Part shown: piece after piece, positions 28,678 to 37,818 of the stretch
Layout: each line of letters opens with the position of its first letter
Numbering within the stretch: position 1 is the first letter of the stretch
Assembly: GCF_021864535.1 (NCBI RefSeq)
Contig: NZ_JAKJIC010000025.1
Location: forward strand, 1-53,165
Reading direction: 5' to 3'
Length of the DNA: 53,165 nucleotides
From: Oryzibacter oryziterrae
GTDB lineage: Bacteria; Pseudomonadota; Alphaproteobacteria; Rhizobiales; Pleomorphomonadaceae
Notes under the pieces: model-generated
What the model saw: only the letters and a program-made list of their open reading frames with translations
What the model was told of the DNA's origin: nothing
Databases searched by the model: none
Made by a program: the position numbers and the translations under genes

Positions 28678-29889
28678 TTAGCCTTTTGCCACAGCGCGGC
28701 GACGGGCGACCGCATCGGCGGAAATCAGCATCAGGCAAACGCCAACCACGGGAAACACAACGAGATTCACGGTTTGCCAGCCATCGGCCACCAGGATCTT
28801 GCCCGAGGAATAGGATGCCAGCGCCACCAGCCCGAACAGGATGAAATCGTTGACAGCCTGAACACGGAAGGACTCCTCGGGGCGATAGACTTCGGCAACC
28901 ATGGACGTTGCAGCAACAAATCCGAAGTTCCAGCCGACGCCAAGGAGAATCAGCGCGCCCCAGAAGTGATAAAGCTCGGTGCCCGTCAGCGCGATGGTGG
29001 CGCAGAGGGCGATCAGCAACAGACCCGCGACAGCGACCACTTCCTTGCCCAGCCGCGCGATGACGGAGCCGGTGAAGAAGCTCGGCGCAAACATGGCAAT
29101 GACGTGCCACTGGATGGCCAGCTGCGCGTCGGACTGGCTGTGATTGTGACCGATCATGGCAAGCGGCGAGGCGGTCATCACCAGCGTCATCAGCGCATAG
29201 GACGCGACGGCGGTGACCAGCGCGACGACGAAGCGGCGCTGGGTGATGATGGCGGCGAGCGGCCGGCCCGCGCTCTGTCGCAGGGCGGGCGACGGCGGCG
29301 GCACGCGCAAGAGCGACAGGATGGCGGCGGTCACCAGCAGCAGGGCGGACAGCGCGACGAAGGGGCCGGCGAAGGCCGCGCCGGAGATTGCCTCGCGCGT
29401 GTAGATGACGATCTGGGGGCCGAGCACGCCAGTGACGACACCGCCGACCATCACCCAGGAGATGGCCTTGGCCTTGAAGGCCGGTTCGGAGGCGTCGGCG
29501 GCGGCAAAGCGGTATTGCTGGCCGAAGGCGCTGGCGACGCCGAGCAGGAAGTTGCCGAGCGAAAGCAGCCAGAAGGACTGCAGCATGATGGCGGCGGCAA
29601 CGCCGGCGGCGCAGGCCGCGCCCATCAAGGCACCGCCGACAAAGCCGGCGCGACGACCGACTCGGCGCATGAGCAGGGCCGCCGGTATGGAGGCGAGTGC
29701 CGAGCCGAGAATGAAGGCGGTGACCGGCAGCGTTGCCAGATACTGACGCTCTGCCGGCAGCAATGACGCGCCGATCAGGCCGCCCGAGCCGATGGCGATG
29801 ACGCCGATGGAGCCGCCGATGGCGGTGGCAACCGCCAGCAGCAACGCCGTGCGGCGCGCCTCCGGCAAGGGCAGATGAGCTGAGGTCAC
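28678..29889 (-). CDS. Major facilitator superfamily transporter
   Basis: 403 residues with 12 membrane helices. The loop-2/3 motif AALLMRRVGRRAGFVGGALMG is typical of MFS proteins. The N-terminal segment GGSIGVIAIGSGGLIGASLLP leads into helix 1. A histidine-rich loop (IGHNHSQSDAQLAIQWHVIAM) lies mid-protein. Substrate unknown. It is encoded directly after the YqaA-like gene on the same strand with a 16-bp gap, so the two are probably co-transcribed. Confidence 0.85.
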   Translation of the reverse strand: MTSAHLPLPEARRTALLLAVATAIGGSIGVIAIGSGGLIGASLLPAERQYLATLPVTAFILGSALASIPAALLMRRVGRRAGFVGGALMGAACAAGVAAAIMLQSFWLLSLGNFLLGVASAFGQQYRFAAADASEPAFKAKAISWVMVGGVVTGVLGPQIVIYTREAISGAAFAGPFVALSALLLVTAAILSLLRVPPPSPALRQSAGRPLAAIITQRRFVVALVTAVASYALMTLVMTASPLAMIGHNHSQSDAQLAIQWHVIAMFAPSFFTGSVIARLGKEVVAVAGLLLIALCATIALTGTELYHFWGALILLGVGWNFGFVAATSMVAEVYRPEESFRVQAVNDFILFGLVALASYSSGKILVADGWQTVNLVVFPVVGVCLMLISADAVARRRAVAKG

Positions 29890-29905
29890 GGTGACGGGCC
29901 GCCGG

Positions 29906-30487
29906 TCAGAAGGTGTATTTGGCGATGACGAAACCGCCGACGATGGCCACGAGAACGCCCATCATCACCCATTCAAGGCGCTTCTCGATGAAATCACGCA
30001 CCGGCTCGCCGAACATGCGCAGCAAGGCCGCCTCGACGAAGAAGCGGAAGCCGCGGGTGATGGCGCAGAGCAGGATGAACAGCGGGAAATTGAAGGCGGC
30101 AAAGCCCGAGGCGATGGTGACCAGCTTGAAGGGGATGGGAGTCAGGCCCTTGATCAGGATGATCCAGACGCCGTAGTCGGCGAAGGTGGCGCGGAAGCTG
30201 TCCATCTTCTGGCCGTAGCCGTAGAGCTGGATCAGCCACAGGCCGACACTGTCATAGAGCCAGAGACCGATGAAATAGCCCAGGATGCCACCGGCCACCG
30301 AGGCAAGCGTGCAGACCAGGGCATAGAGGAAGGCACGATCGCGGCGGGCGAGCACCATGGGGACCAGGATGACGTCGGGCGGGATCGGGAAGAAGGAGCT
30401 TTCTGCAAAGGACACCAGCGCCAACCACCAAAGGGCACGCGGACTGGCGGCAAGCGACATGGTCCATGCGTAAAGCTTGCGAAACAT
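29906..30487 (-). CDS. YqaA-like SNARE-associated/DedA-type membrane protein
   Basis: 193 residues. It has the VTT/DedA pattern: ALVSFAESSFFPIPPDVILV at the N-terminus, GYFIGLWLYDSVGLWLIQLYG, and IILIKGLTPIPFKLVTIASG (the re-entrant-loop motif). Such proteins are thought to act as lipid scramblases or affect membrane homeostasis; this is family-level knowledge only. Start ATG 30487 (MFRKLYAW) has GGAG 10 nt upstream; the frame opens at 30541 inside a dispersed repeat, so the longer start is rejected. Confidence 0.88.
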   Translation of the reverse strand: MFRKLYAWTMSLAASPRALWWLALVSFAESSFFPIPPDVILVPMVLARRDRAFLYALVCTLASVAGGILGYFIGLWLYDSVGLWLIQLYGYGQKMDSFRATFADYGVWIILIKGLTPIPFKLVTIASGFAAFNFPLFILLCAITRGFRFFVEAALLRMFGEPVRDFIEKRLEWVMMGVLVAIVGGFVIAKYTF

Positions 30488-30517
30488 GAATTCGGGCTCC
30501 AGTTCATGCCAACGCGC

Positions 30518-30620
30518 CAGAATGCTTGCGCATCGGCTCATCGAGGACAGTTCGAAGTTTCATCAGCCTCAATGGCATGAGAAGTTCGAAAGCGGAATAC
30601 CGAGAGCCATTTTCAATGAC
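30518..30620 (+). repeat. Dispersed intergenic element, copy B
   Basis: Aligns over about 100 bp with 15344-15446 (copy A). Shared blocks include GCATCGGCTCA, TTCGAAAGCGGAA and CATTTxCAA. An imperfect inverted repeat, TTCGAAGTTTCAT (30551-30563) / ATGAGAAGTTCGAA (30577-30590), lies inside. It is upstream of the YqaA-like gene and downstream of the autotransporter gene. Confidence 0.65.
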
Positions 30621-30740
30621 GCGCGGCACCAATCGCCAATCAAACCGCTGGTCCAGCGACGGCTGTCCCTGACAGAGGACGACAAGCGCTAGCGAAGCAA
30701 AGGCCACAAGACAAGGCGAAAGATGAGGCGACCAAAGGCA

Positions 30741-30770
30741 ACGGGGCGGCCACTGCTGTGACCGCCCCGT
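30741..30770 (-). terminator. Terminator hairpin after autotransporter
   Basis: The 9-bp arms ACGGGGCGG (30741-30749) / CCGCCCCGT (30762-30770) have an inner CAC/GTG pair and a TGCT loop. The minus strand continues with TGCCTTTGG, a weak T run. Confidence 0.65.
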
Positions 30771-30791
30771 GATGGTTTGCGTGATTTGATC

Positions 30792-33700
30792 TCAGAAGGC
30801 GACTTTCAGGCCGAGGCGCCCGACATAGGACCGGGACTTGTCGCTGCCGAGGGTGCCCTCGACGCTGCCGTAGACACCGATGTTGCTGGTGAGCTGGCTG
30901 TCGAAGCCGACGCCCAGCGTTGCGCTCAGCACGTTCTTGTCGGACCGGTCGGTGATGGAGAAATCGCTGCCATCAAGGCTGGCCTTGAGGACCGAGTTGC
31001 CGACATATTGCGTGTCGCTCACCGCGCCGGTCAGCGTCAGCTGGGTGCGCAGGCCTTCTTCGGTCATCAGGGTATAGGCGAGGTCCACCTGCGCCCTGCC
31101 CTCTAGGGCATGCGACTGGCGGGCATCATAGGTGAGGTTCTGCATCGAACCGGTTTCGCTGTAGCCGTCGTAGAAGGCCCCGGTATAACGGCCCTTCAGG
31201 CTCGGCGTCAGCGTCCAGGTGTCGTTGAGGGCGATGGCGCGGCTGATGGCGACTTCGGGCGACAGGTAGATGCCCGTGAAGTCGCCCGTCGCCACTTCGG
31301 TACCGGCGTTGATCGAGCGATCGCTGGTGTTCCAGATGGCACCGAGGGTCAGCGCGGCGTTGAGGTCGAAGCCGTCGATGCGAGTGGAGCCATAGCTGCC
31401 AACGAAGCCGGTGTCGCCGGAGATCGAGGAAGCCCCGCCCTTGACGTTGCTGGTAATGTGACCGGCGCCTCCGAACAGGCCCAGGCGGTAGCCGTCGAAC
31501 TGGTGGTCGACGCCGCTGATGAGACCGATGTAGCTGGAATCATTGGCCGGATCTGTGTTGCTGGCCGACTGGTCACGACCGCCGCCAAAGGCGCGGATCC
31601 AGAACAGGTTGCCGGCGGCATCGACGGCAAGGCCATCGCCAAGGGAGGCCACGGCGTTGGCGGCGGCGGTCTGCTTGCCCGTCTCGCCATAGGCGAGTGC
31701 GTTGGTGGAGGCCGACGGTGTGACCGTGGGACGGGCGACATCCAGCGAAAGGATGCTGCCGATCACCAGCGACGTCGACGCCGTGTACTGATTGCCGATC
31801 TGCGACGCCGACGGCAACTCGACCACATTGATGCTGCCGGTGGTGTCGGGGTGGTTGAGGACCACGGTCTGCGAGCCGTCGTGGAGCGTGATGGCATTTT
31901 CGGCATCGAGATATTCGGACGCGGCAATGTGATAGCTGCCGCCGCCGAAAGTCGTCGTGTTGCCGGTGGTGTTGTTGAAGTCGACCAGGCCGCCGAAGGT
32001 CGTCGACTGCGAGATGTTGAGGGTGTTGCCGCCCTGATTGTACAGGATCGCCGCGGTGCCGCCGGAGATGTGGCCGCTGGACGACAGCACGTTGCCGGAC
32101 GAGTTGAAGACGATGCCATAGGTGGTGCCGTCAATGGTGCCGGTGTTGGTGATCGTGCTGGCGGCATCACTGACAGACAGACCGGTCGAGCCGGAAATGT
32201 CGCCCGAGTTGACGATGGTGGAACCGCCAAGCCCACTGATGTCCGCGCCGATTCCCGACGTCGCAGAGATCGTACCGGCGTTCAGCAAGGTAACCGGATC
32301 ATGGCTGCCACCCAATACGACGCCCGACGCCCCGGAGATCGTGCCGTGGTTATCGAGCGAAACGCCATTGCTTATCACCGTCGCCTCAAAGGCTGCCCCG
32401 GTGGTGGCAGAGATGGTGCCGAAATTGGATGCGACCACTGAATCATGAGCGCCCAGGACCACGCCCGAAGCACCCGATATTGTCCCGGAGTTGCCAAAAG
32501 TCAGGTCGCCGTCGCTGGCCGCAGCGGTGAACCCGGTTCCGCTCGTCGCCGAAATGGTGCCACTGTTGGCAACGGACGCCGAGTCGATGCCGGACAGAAG
32601 CACGCCATCAAGTCCGGAGATTTCGCCCGCATTCTTGAGGATTGCGTCGCCGCCGTTTCCAGCAATGTAAGCACCGACCCCCGAAGTTGCCGTGATGCTG
32701 CCGACGTTGGTCACCGACGCGGACCCGTTGCCATCCAGAGAAATGCCCGAAGCGCCAACGATGTCGCCCGAGTTGCCGAACGCGATATCCCCGGCCACAT
32801 GCGCCGCATCCACGGCGGTTCCGGTTGTCGCCGTAATGGTCCCGGTATTGGTCGCAGAGACATTGCCGCTGCTGTCCAGATGCACGCCAGAGGCACCGCG
32901 GATTTCGCCAGAGTTCTCGAAGGAGATATCACCGCTCACCGCTTGTATACTGACGGCAGTTCCCGTTGTGGCCGCGATGGTGCCCGTGTTGGCGACCAAT
33001 GCCGAGCCAGAGGCGGCCAAAACCACGCCAGATGCACCGGAAATGTCGCCGGAGTTGCCGAACGACACGCTCCCGGAACTTGCCACCGCGTTGACGCCGG
33101 TTCCCGTTGTGGCCGTGACGGAGCCTTCATTGACAATCTCGACGTCCCCACCCGTCGCGTTCGCGCCAATGCCGCTTGCGCCCTGAACGTCGCCCTGGTT
33201 CAGGATTTCGATGTCGCCATCGGTGGTCATGGTATCGATGCCCATGGCCTCCTGCGAATGGATCGAACCACCGGTGGCATTGATGACCTGGACGTCGCCC
33301 TCGGTCAGCGACCAGGCCTGCACGCCGATCCCCGCATAGGACGACAGGGACAGGGTGGGGTCGGAACCGGCTTCGACCGTACCGCTGTTGACAATGGAGA
33401 CGTCTCCGCCTGCCCAGCCCTGCAATCCGATACTGTCGTTTGAGGTCACCGAGCCCGTGTTCCGGATCGTCACGTCACTGGTGTCGGACCAGCCGATGAT
33501 GCCTTGCATGGCATGCGAGAGGATCGTGCCGTTGTTCACGATCTCCAGCGTGTCATTGTAATTGATGCCGCGGATACCGGGGCGGAAGGCGTCCACGGTA
33601 CCGTTGTTCTCGATGTAGACGCTACCGGCGCCAGGGGTCGACGAGCCGTTCTCGCCGTAGAGCCCGGCATCGTTGTTGCTGTTGCTCGACGTGGTGGTGA

Positions 33701-34247
33701 CCGACCCATTGTTGACGAGGTGCACCGCGCCGCCGTTGGTAACAAGCGTGATCGCCGCACCTGTGTCGGTGTGAACCGTTGCGCCGCTGGTGAGCGAGAG
33801 ATCGCCGGAGGTGTCGTTGCGGAACCAGATGCCGCCGAAGCCGCCGCCCGTCGCGGTAATGTTCACGCCGGAACCGATCTGAGCGGTGAGGTCGTGATTG
33901 GCAGCGTTGGTCTGCGAATAGACCCCGCTATAGCCGTTGTTGTAGATCGTCGAGTTGCCGACGATGTTCAGGAACTGGGTCGTGGCGCCAACCGACGGGT
34001 CCGACGTGGACATTTCGATGAACTTCGCGTCGGCGTCAGTGACGGTCAGCGTACTGGTGCCGGCGCCGGTCAGATATTGGACCACGTCTTCCGCGTCGGA
34101 CTCGCAACGGGTGACGGTCGGCGTGGCGGTGCCGGAGAAATCGCAGGACGCCATGGCAAGACTGGACGATGCGGCGACAAGCGCAAACATGGAAGACGCG
34201 GTCATCAGCAGGCGCTGACGGGTCGTAATTGAAAGACGCTTGTTCAC
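30792..34247 (-). CDS. Autotransporter (type V secretion) with 47-residue passenger repeats
   Basis: 1151 residues. A signal peptide (about 1-33, ending SLAMA) precedes the passenger. The passenger (about 34-860) is Gly/Thr/Ser-rich beta-helix sequence, including six 47-residue repeats at 398-679. The beta-barrel domain (about 870-1151) ends RLGLKVAF, with the terminal aromatic residue required for BAM recognition. The start is GTG 34247 with GTGAGG upstream. The function could be adhesion or aggregation; no protease triad was noticed. Only two cysteines, near the N-terminus of the mature protein, are present. No flanking gene hints at a partner. Confidence 0.92.
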   Translation of the reverse strand: MNKRLSITTRQRLLMTASSMFALVAASSSLAMASCDFSGTATPTVTRCESDAEDVVQYLTGAGTSTLTVTDADAKFIEMSTSDPSVGATTQFLNIVGNSTIYNNGYSGVYSQTNAANHDLTAQIGSGVNITATGGGFGGIWFRNDTSGDLSLTSGATVHTDTGAAITLVTNGGAVHLVNNGSVTTTSSNSNNDAGLYGENGSSTPGAGSVYIENNGTVDAFRPGIRGINYNDTLEIVNNGTILSHAMQGIIGWSDTSDVTIRNTGSVTSNDSIGLQGWAGGDVSIVNSGTVEAGSDPTLSLSSYAGIGVQAWSLTEGDVQVINATGGSIHSQEAMGIDTMTTDGDIEILNQGDVQGASGIGANATGGDVEIVNEGSVTATTGTGVNAVASSGSVSFGNSGDISGASGVVLAASGSALVANTGTIAATTGTAVSIQAVSGDISFENSGEIRGASGVHLDSSGNVSATNTGTITATTGTAVDAAHVAGDIAFGNSGDIVGASGISLDGNGSASVTNVGSITATSGVGAYIAGNGGDAILKNAGEISGLDGVLLSGIDSASVANSGTISATSGTGFTAAASDGDLTFGNSGTISGASGVVLGAHDSVVASNFGTISATTGAAFEATVISNGVSLDNHGTISGASGVVLGGSHDPVTLLNAGTISATSGIGADISGLGGSTIVNSGDISGSTGLSVSDAASTITNTGTIDGTTYGIVFNSSGNVLSSSGHISGGTAAILYNQGGNTLNISQSTTFGGLVDFNNTTGNTTTFGGGSYHIAASEYLDAENAITLHDGSQTVVLNHPDTTGSINVVELPSASQIGNQYTASTSLVIGSILSLDVARPTVTPSASTNALAYGETGKQTAAANAVASLGDGLAVDAAGNLFWIRAFGGGRDQSASNTDPANDSSYIGLISGVDHQFDGYRLGLFGGAGHITSNVKGGASSISGDTGFVGSYGSTRIDGFDLNAALTLGAIWNTSDRSINAGTEVATGDFTGIYLSPEVAISRAIALNDTWTLTPSLKGRYTGAFYDGYSETGSMQNLTYDARQSHALEGRAQVDLAYTLMTEEGLRTQLTLTGAVSDTQYVGNSVLKASLDGSDFSITDRSDKNVLSATLGVGFDSQLTSNIGVYGSVEGTLGSDKSRSYVGRLGLKVAF
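32211..33056 (-). repeat. Six 47-residue (141-bp) coding repeats in the autotransporter passenger
   Basis: Six consecutive units, each of exactly 47 residues, begin with N-(S/A/H)-G-(D/E/T)-I and contain GASGVxL then (N/T)xGTIxATxG. The units are diverged in DNA, unlike the identical collagen repeats at 1-252, so they are ancient. They probably form repeated beta-helix coils. Confidence 0.8.
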
Positions 34248-34829
34248 TTTGCCTCACCCCCAAATAGCCTGATCCACGCGGCACCAGACGTAAGGGGCAA
34301 GTGAAGCCCAGTAGAACCCACGCCGCAACAGCACGTATTGCGAGCAGAATTATCAGAGTCTCCCTGAGCGCGACTGATGCGAGAAGTGCAACAACCTTTA
34401 CAGGTAGAACCGGCATCGAGAAACAAGCCAAGAAAAAACAACGCCATTGAAAATGGTTTTAATTCAACAAATTAATAAAATACATCGACTACCACCCATT
34501 GCCTACCCTTGATTTTTCGTGGCATCACTCACTCAACGATTGATTGCTAACATGCATGAATTTATATTCGCTACAATTTGTTAACGCGCAGCGTTGCGTC
34601 CGTGTCACAGTTCCGCCCGCCACGGCATCGAGTTATCCACAGCAGAGGCCTCAAATGATGCGGTGACGGCGCGCGTTGACGGCACGTGTTGAGGATTCGC
34701 TTCGGCTAAATGCCGGAGTTCATCCAGCCATCGCAAAGGGTGCCGATCAGTCCGGGGACGGCAATGACATCTGGAGTCAGGTGAGGATCGGCAGTGCCAG
34801 GCTGCCATCGCAGCGTCTGCCGCAGAAGC
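34248..34829. other. Long intergenic region upstream of the autotransporter
   Basis: About 580 bp. The stretch 34430-34600 is distinctly AT-rich and is the likely promoter and control region of the autotransporter. The rest (34600-34829), next to thiL, shows normal GC and no supported gene. No RNA gene or terminator was recognised. Confidence 0.5.
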
Positions 34830-35828
34830 TCAGAAATGGCGATAGGAGCCGGTGCCGAGGTCGGGGATGGGGCGGAGGTCGGAGAAGACCTCGATGCCCT
34901 TGCCGCTCACCGCGCGGCCGATGACAGTGGCTTCGACGCCGGCTGCGTGGCAGGCGGATCGGAAGGCATCGACGGCGGACGGCGGGAGGCTGAGGGCGAG
35001 TTCGTAGTCGTCGCCGCCGGTGAGCGCGGTGACCATCAGCGCCGGGTCGGCAGCGACGGCAGCCTGGGCGGCTGCGGAGAGCGGCACGTGATCGGCGTTG
35101 ATCTCCAGCGCGACGCCGGAGGCGGCGGCCATCTTGGCAAGGTCGCCGACGAGACCGTCGGAGATGTCCATGCCACCGTGAGCGAGGCGGCAGACGGCGT
35201 CCGCGACAGCGTTGCGCGGGCGCGGCAGGAGATAGCGATCGAGGAGGTGGGCGCGGTGAGCGTCGGCGAGGCCGAGGCGATCGGCCAGCGTCGGGTCAAG
35301 GCGCAGCTGCAGGCCGAGCGCGGCATCGCCGATGCTGCCGGTGACGACGATGACGTCGCCGGGCATTGCGCCACCGCGGCGGACCATGCCGCCGCGCGGA
35401 ACCTCGCCGATGGCGGTGACGCAGAGCGTCAGGCCATCGCCGGAGCGGACGGTGTCGCCGCCGAGCAGCGAGATGCCATAGGTGGTCTGGTCGGCACCGA
35501 GACCGGCACCGAGCGCGTCAATCTCGGCGACGGAGAAGTTTCTTGGCAGGCCGAGCGCCAGCAGGTAACCGACGGGGCGCGCGCCCTTGGCGGCAAGATC
35601 GGAGAGGTTGACGCGCAGCCCCTTCTGGGCAACGGCATTCCACGGGTCGTCGGGGAAGAAATGCACGCCACTGACGATGGCGTCCTTGGTGAACACCAGA
35701 TCGAAGCCGGGCTTGGGCGTGTAGACGGCCGCGTCGTCGAGCAGACCGAAGGTGCCCTCCCCGGCCAGCGGCGCGAAGACGCGAGCGATCAGTTCGAACT
35801 CGCCGATGCGCGCGCCGCCCTCAGCCAT
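34830..35828 (-). CDS. thiL: Thiamine-monophosphate kinase
   Basis: Phosphorylates thiamine monophosphate to thiamine diphosphate in the cytoplasm. 332 residues, AIRS-like fold. Motifs visible are GLLDDAAVY, FTKDAIVSGVHFF, NLSDLAAKGARP, SLLGGDTVRS, MDISDGLVGDL and LTGGDDYELAL. Start ATG 35828 is one base after the nusB stop, so the genes form an operon. nusB-thiL linkage is widespread. Confidence 0.95.
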   Translation of the reverse strand: MAEGGARIGEFELIARVFAPLAGEGTFGLLDDAAVYTPKPGFDLVFTKDAIVSGVHFFPDDPWNAVAQKGLRVNLSDLAAKGARPVGYLLALGLPRNFSVAEIDALGAGLGADQTTYGISLLGGDTVRSGDGLTLCVTAIGEVPRGGMVRRGGAMPGDVIVVTGSIGDAALGLQLRLDPTLADRLGLADAHRAHLLDRYLLPRPRNAVADAVCRLAHGGMDISDGLVGDLAKMAAASGVALEINADHVPLSAAAQAAVAADPALMVTALTGGDDYELALSLPPSAVDAFRSACHAAGVEATVIGRAVSGKGIEVFSDLRPIPDLGTGSYRHF

Positions 35829-35829
35829 G

Positions 35830-36330
35830 TCAGGCGCTCCGCTTGGGGAACTCGTCGGGCCGGTTCTCGTGGGCGATGCGGTCGAGCACGCCATTGACGA
35901 GGCGAGGCTCGTCGTCGCCGAAGAAGGCGCGGGCAATGTCGATATATTCGGAGATGATCACCTTGCCCGGCACGTCGCCGCGCTTGAGCAGCTCATAGGT
36001 GCCGCAGCGCAGGATGGCGCGCAGCGTGGCGTCGACGCGCTTGAGCGGCCAATCCTCGACGAGCGCTGTGTGGACCATGGGATCGACGGTGCGCTGCTCG
36101 GCAACAACGCCGGCGACGATGTCGCGGAACCAGCCGGCGTCAGCCTGGCGGTATTCGAAGCCGTCGATCTCCTTGCCGAGGCGATAGGCCTCGAACTCCT
36201 GCACGACGGCGAGCATGTCGCCACCGCCGATTTCGAGCTGATAGAGCGCCTGCACGGCGGCCAAACGAGCGGCTCCCCGCTGATTGGCCGGACGCGGCTC
36301 CGGCCGCTCACCCGATCGGATTTCGCTCAT
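35830..36330 (-). CDS. nusB: Transcription antitermination protein NusB
   Basis: 166 residues, all-helical. Recognisable parts are [42 protein letters not shown] (parts) and [30 protein letters not shown] (parts). It binds boxA RNA with NusE for rRNA antitermination. In many alphaproteobacteria ribH precedes it; here the upstream gene is absent and the next gene is divergent marC, so nusB-thiL has its own promoter. Confidence 0.96.
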   Translation of the reverse strand: MSEIRSGERPEPRPANQRGAARLAAVQALYQLEIGGGDMLAVVQEFEAYRLGKEIDGFEYRQADAGWFRDIVAGVVAEQRTVDPMVHTALVEDWPLKRVDATLRAILRCGTYELLKRGDVPGKVIISEYIDIARAFFGDDEPRLVNGVLDRIAHENRPDEFPKRSA

Positions 36331-36613
36331 CTTCCTGTCACTCCAAGGAGCGGCGGTTCGCTGACCGGCCGCTGCCGATCACGCCGCGCACCGCTCGCGG
36401 ACGGACCACGGGCTGGAAACAGGGAGGATACGGACTTCAAATAGCTGTGGCGGGGGAAAAATCACGGAACGCCCGATTTGTCCAGCGCAAAAGGGGAATG
36501 GCTGGGTGGCGACAAGGACTACAAGGTAAACAGCAGCGCCAAACAGAAGGTTGGTGTCGATAATTCGCGATGTGCTCTGATCACGGACTTTGCAAATCAA
36601 TCGAGCTGTGAGC

Positions 36614-37315
<702 letters not shown>

Positions 37316-37361
37316 GGATCAAGGCGGACGGCGGCGTCTGGCCGCCGACCTCAGCCCATCG

Positions 37362-37679
37362 TCACTTCTTGGCGAAGCAGGCGGCGATGCCGGCCTTGAT
37401 GGCCTTCTCCTGATCGCCCGTCAGCTTGGAGCGACTGGGCTGCTCGAAGGCGTCGCCTTCCATGCTTTCAAGCGCCGCCTTCTGGGCGCACTGGCACTTG
37501 TTGATCATGGAGTTGCGATCGATGCCGTCCACCCGGTACTGGGTGAAGACGCAATAATCGAGGAACTTGCGGGACAGATTTTCCCGCGTGATCGTTTCGG
37601 CAAAGGCGCTGGAACAGAAAACATTGCTCACAGCCGCGCCGGCCACCAGCGCAGCAACGAGACCCTTGGAAATCCGCAT
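37362..37679 (-). CDS. Small secreted cysteine-containing hypothetical protein
   Basis: About 105 residues. The signal peptide MRISKGLVAALVAGAAVSN continues to SSAFA. The mature part has four cysteines (including LDYCVFT, KCQCAQK and AACFAKK) and a C-terminal LTGDQEKAIKAGIAAC helix. No family was recognised. It is probably periplasmic. It is convergent with marC and stands alone; no ribosome binding site is obvious, and ATG 37697 is an alternative start. Confidence 0.65.
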   Translation of the reverse strand: MRISKGLVAALVAGAAVSNVFCSSAFAETITRENLSRKFLDYCVFTQYRVDGIDRNSMINKCQCAQKAALESMEGDAFEQPSRSKLTGDQEKAIKAGIAACFAKK

Positions 37680-37818
37680 TTCAAACACCATCAACATCTG
37701 TGACGGCGCGCGCCGCGCGCGCCCTCAGGCACGCCTTTTTCCTTAATTGAGGCGATCGTGCGATTGCAACAGGATTGCCGCCGCAGGAGTCCTTATCCAC
37801 GACATCAGCGCATGGCAC

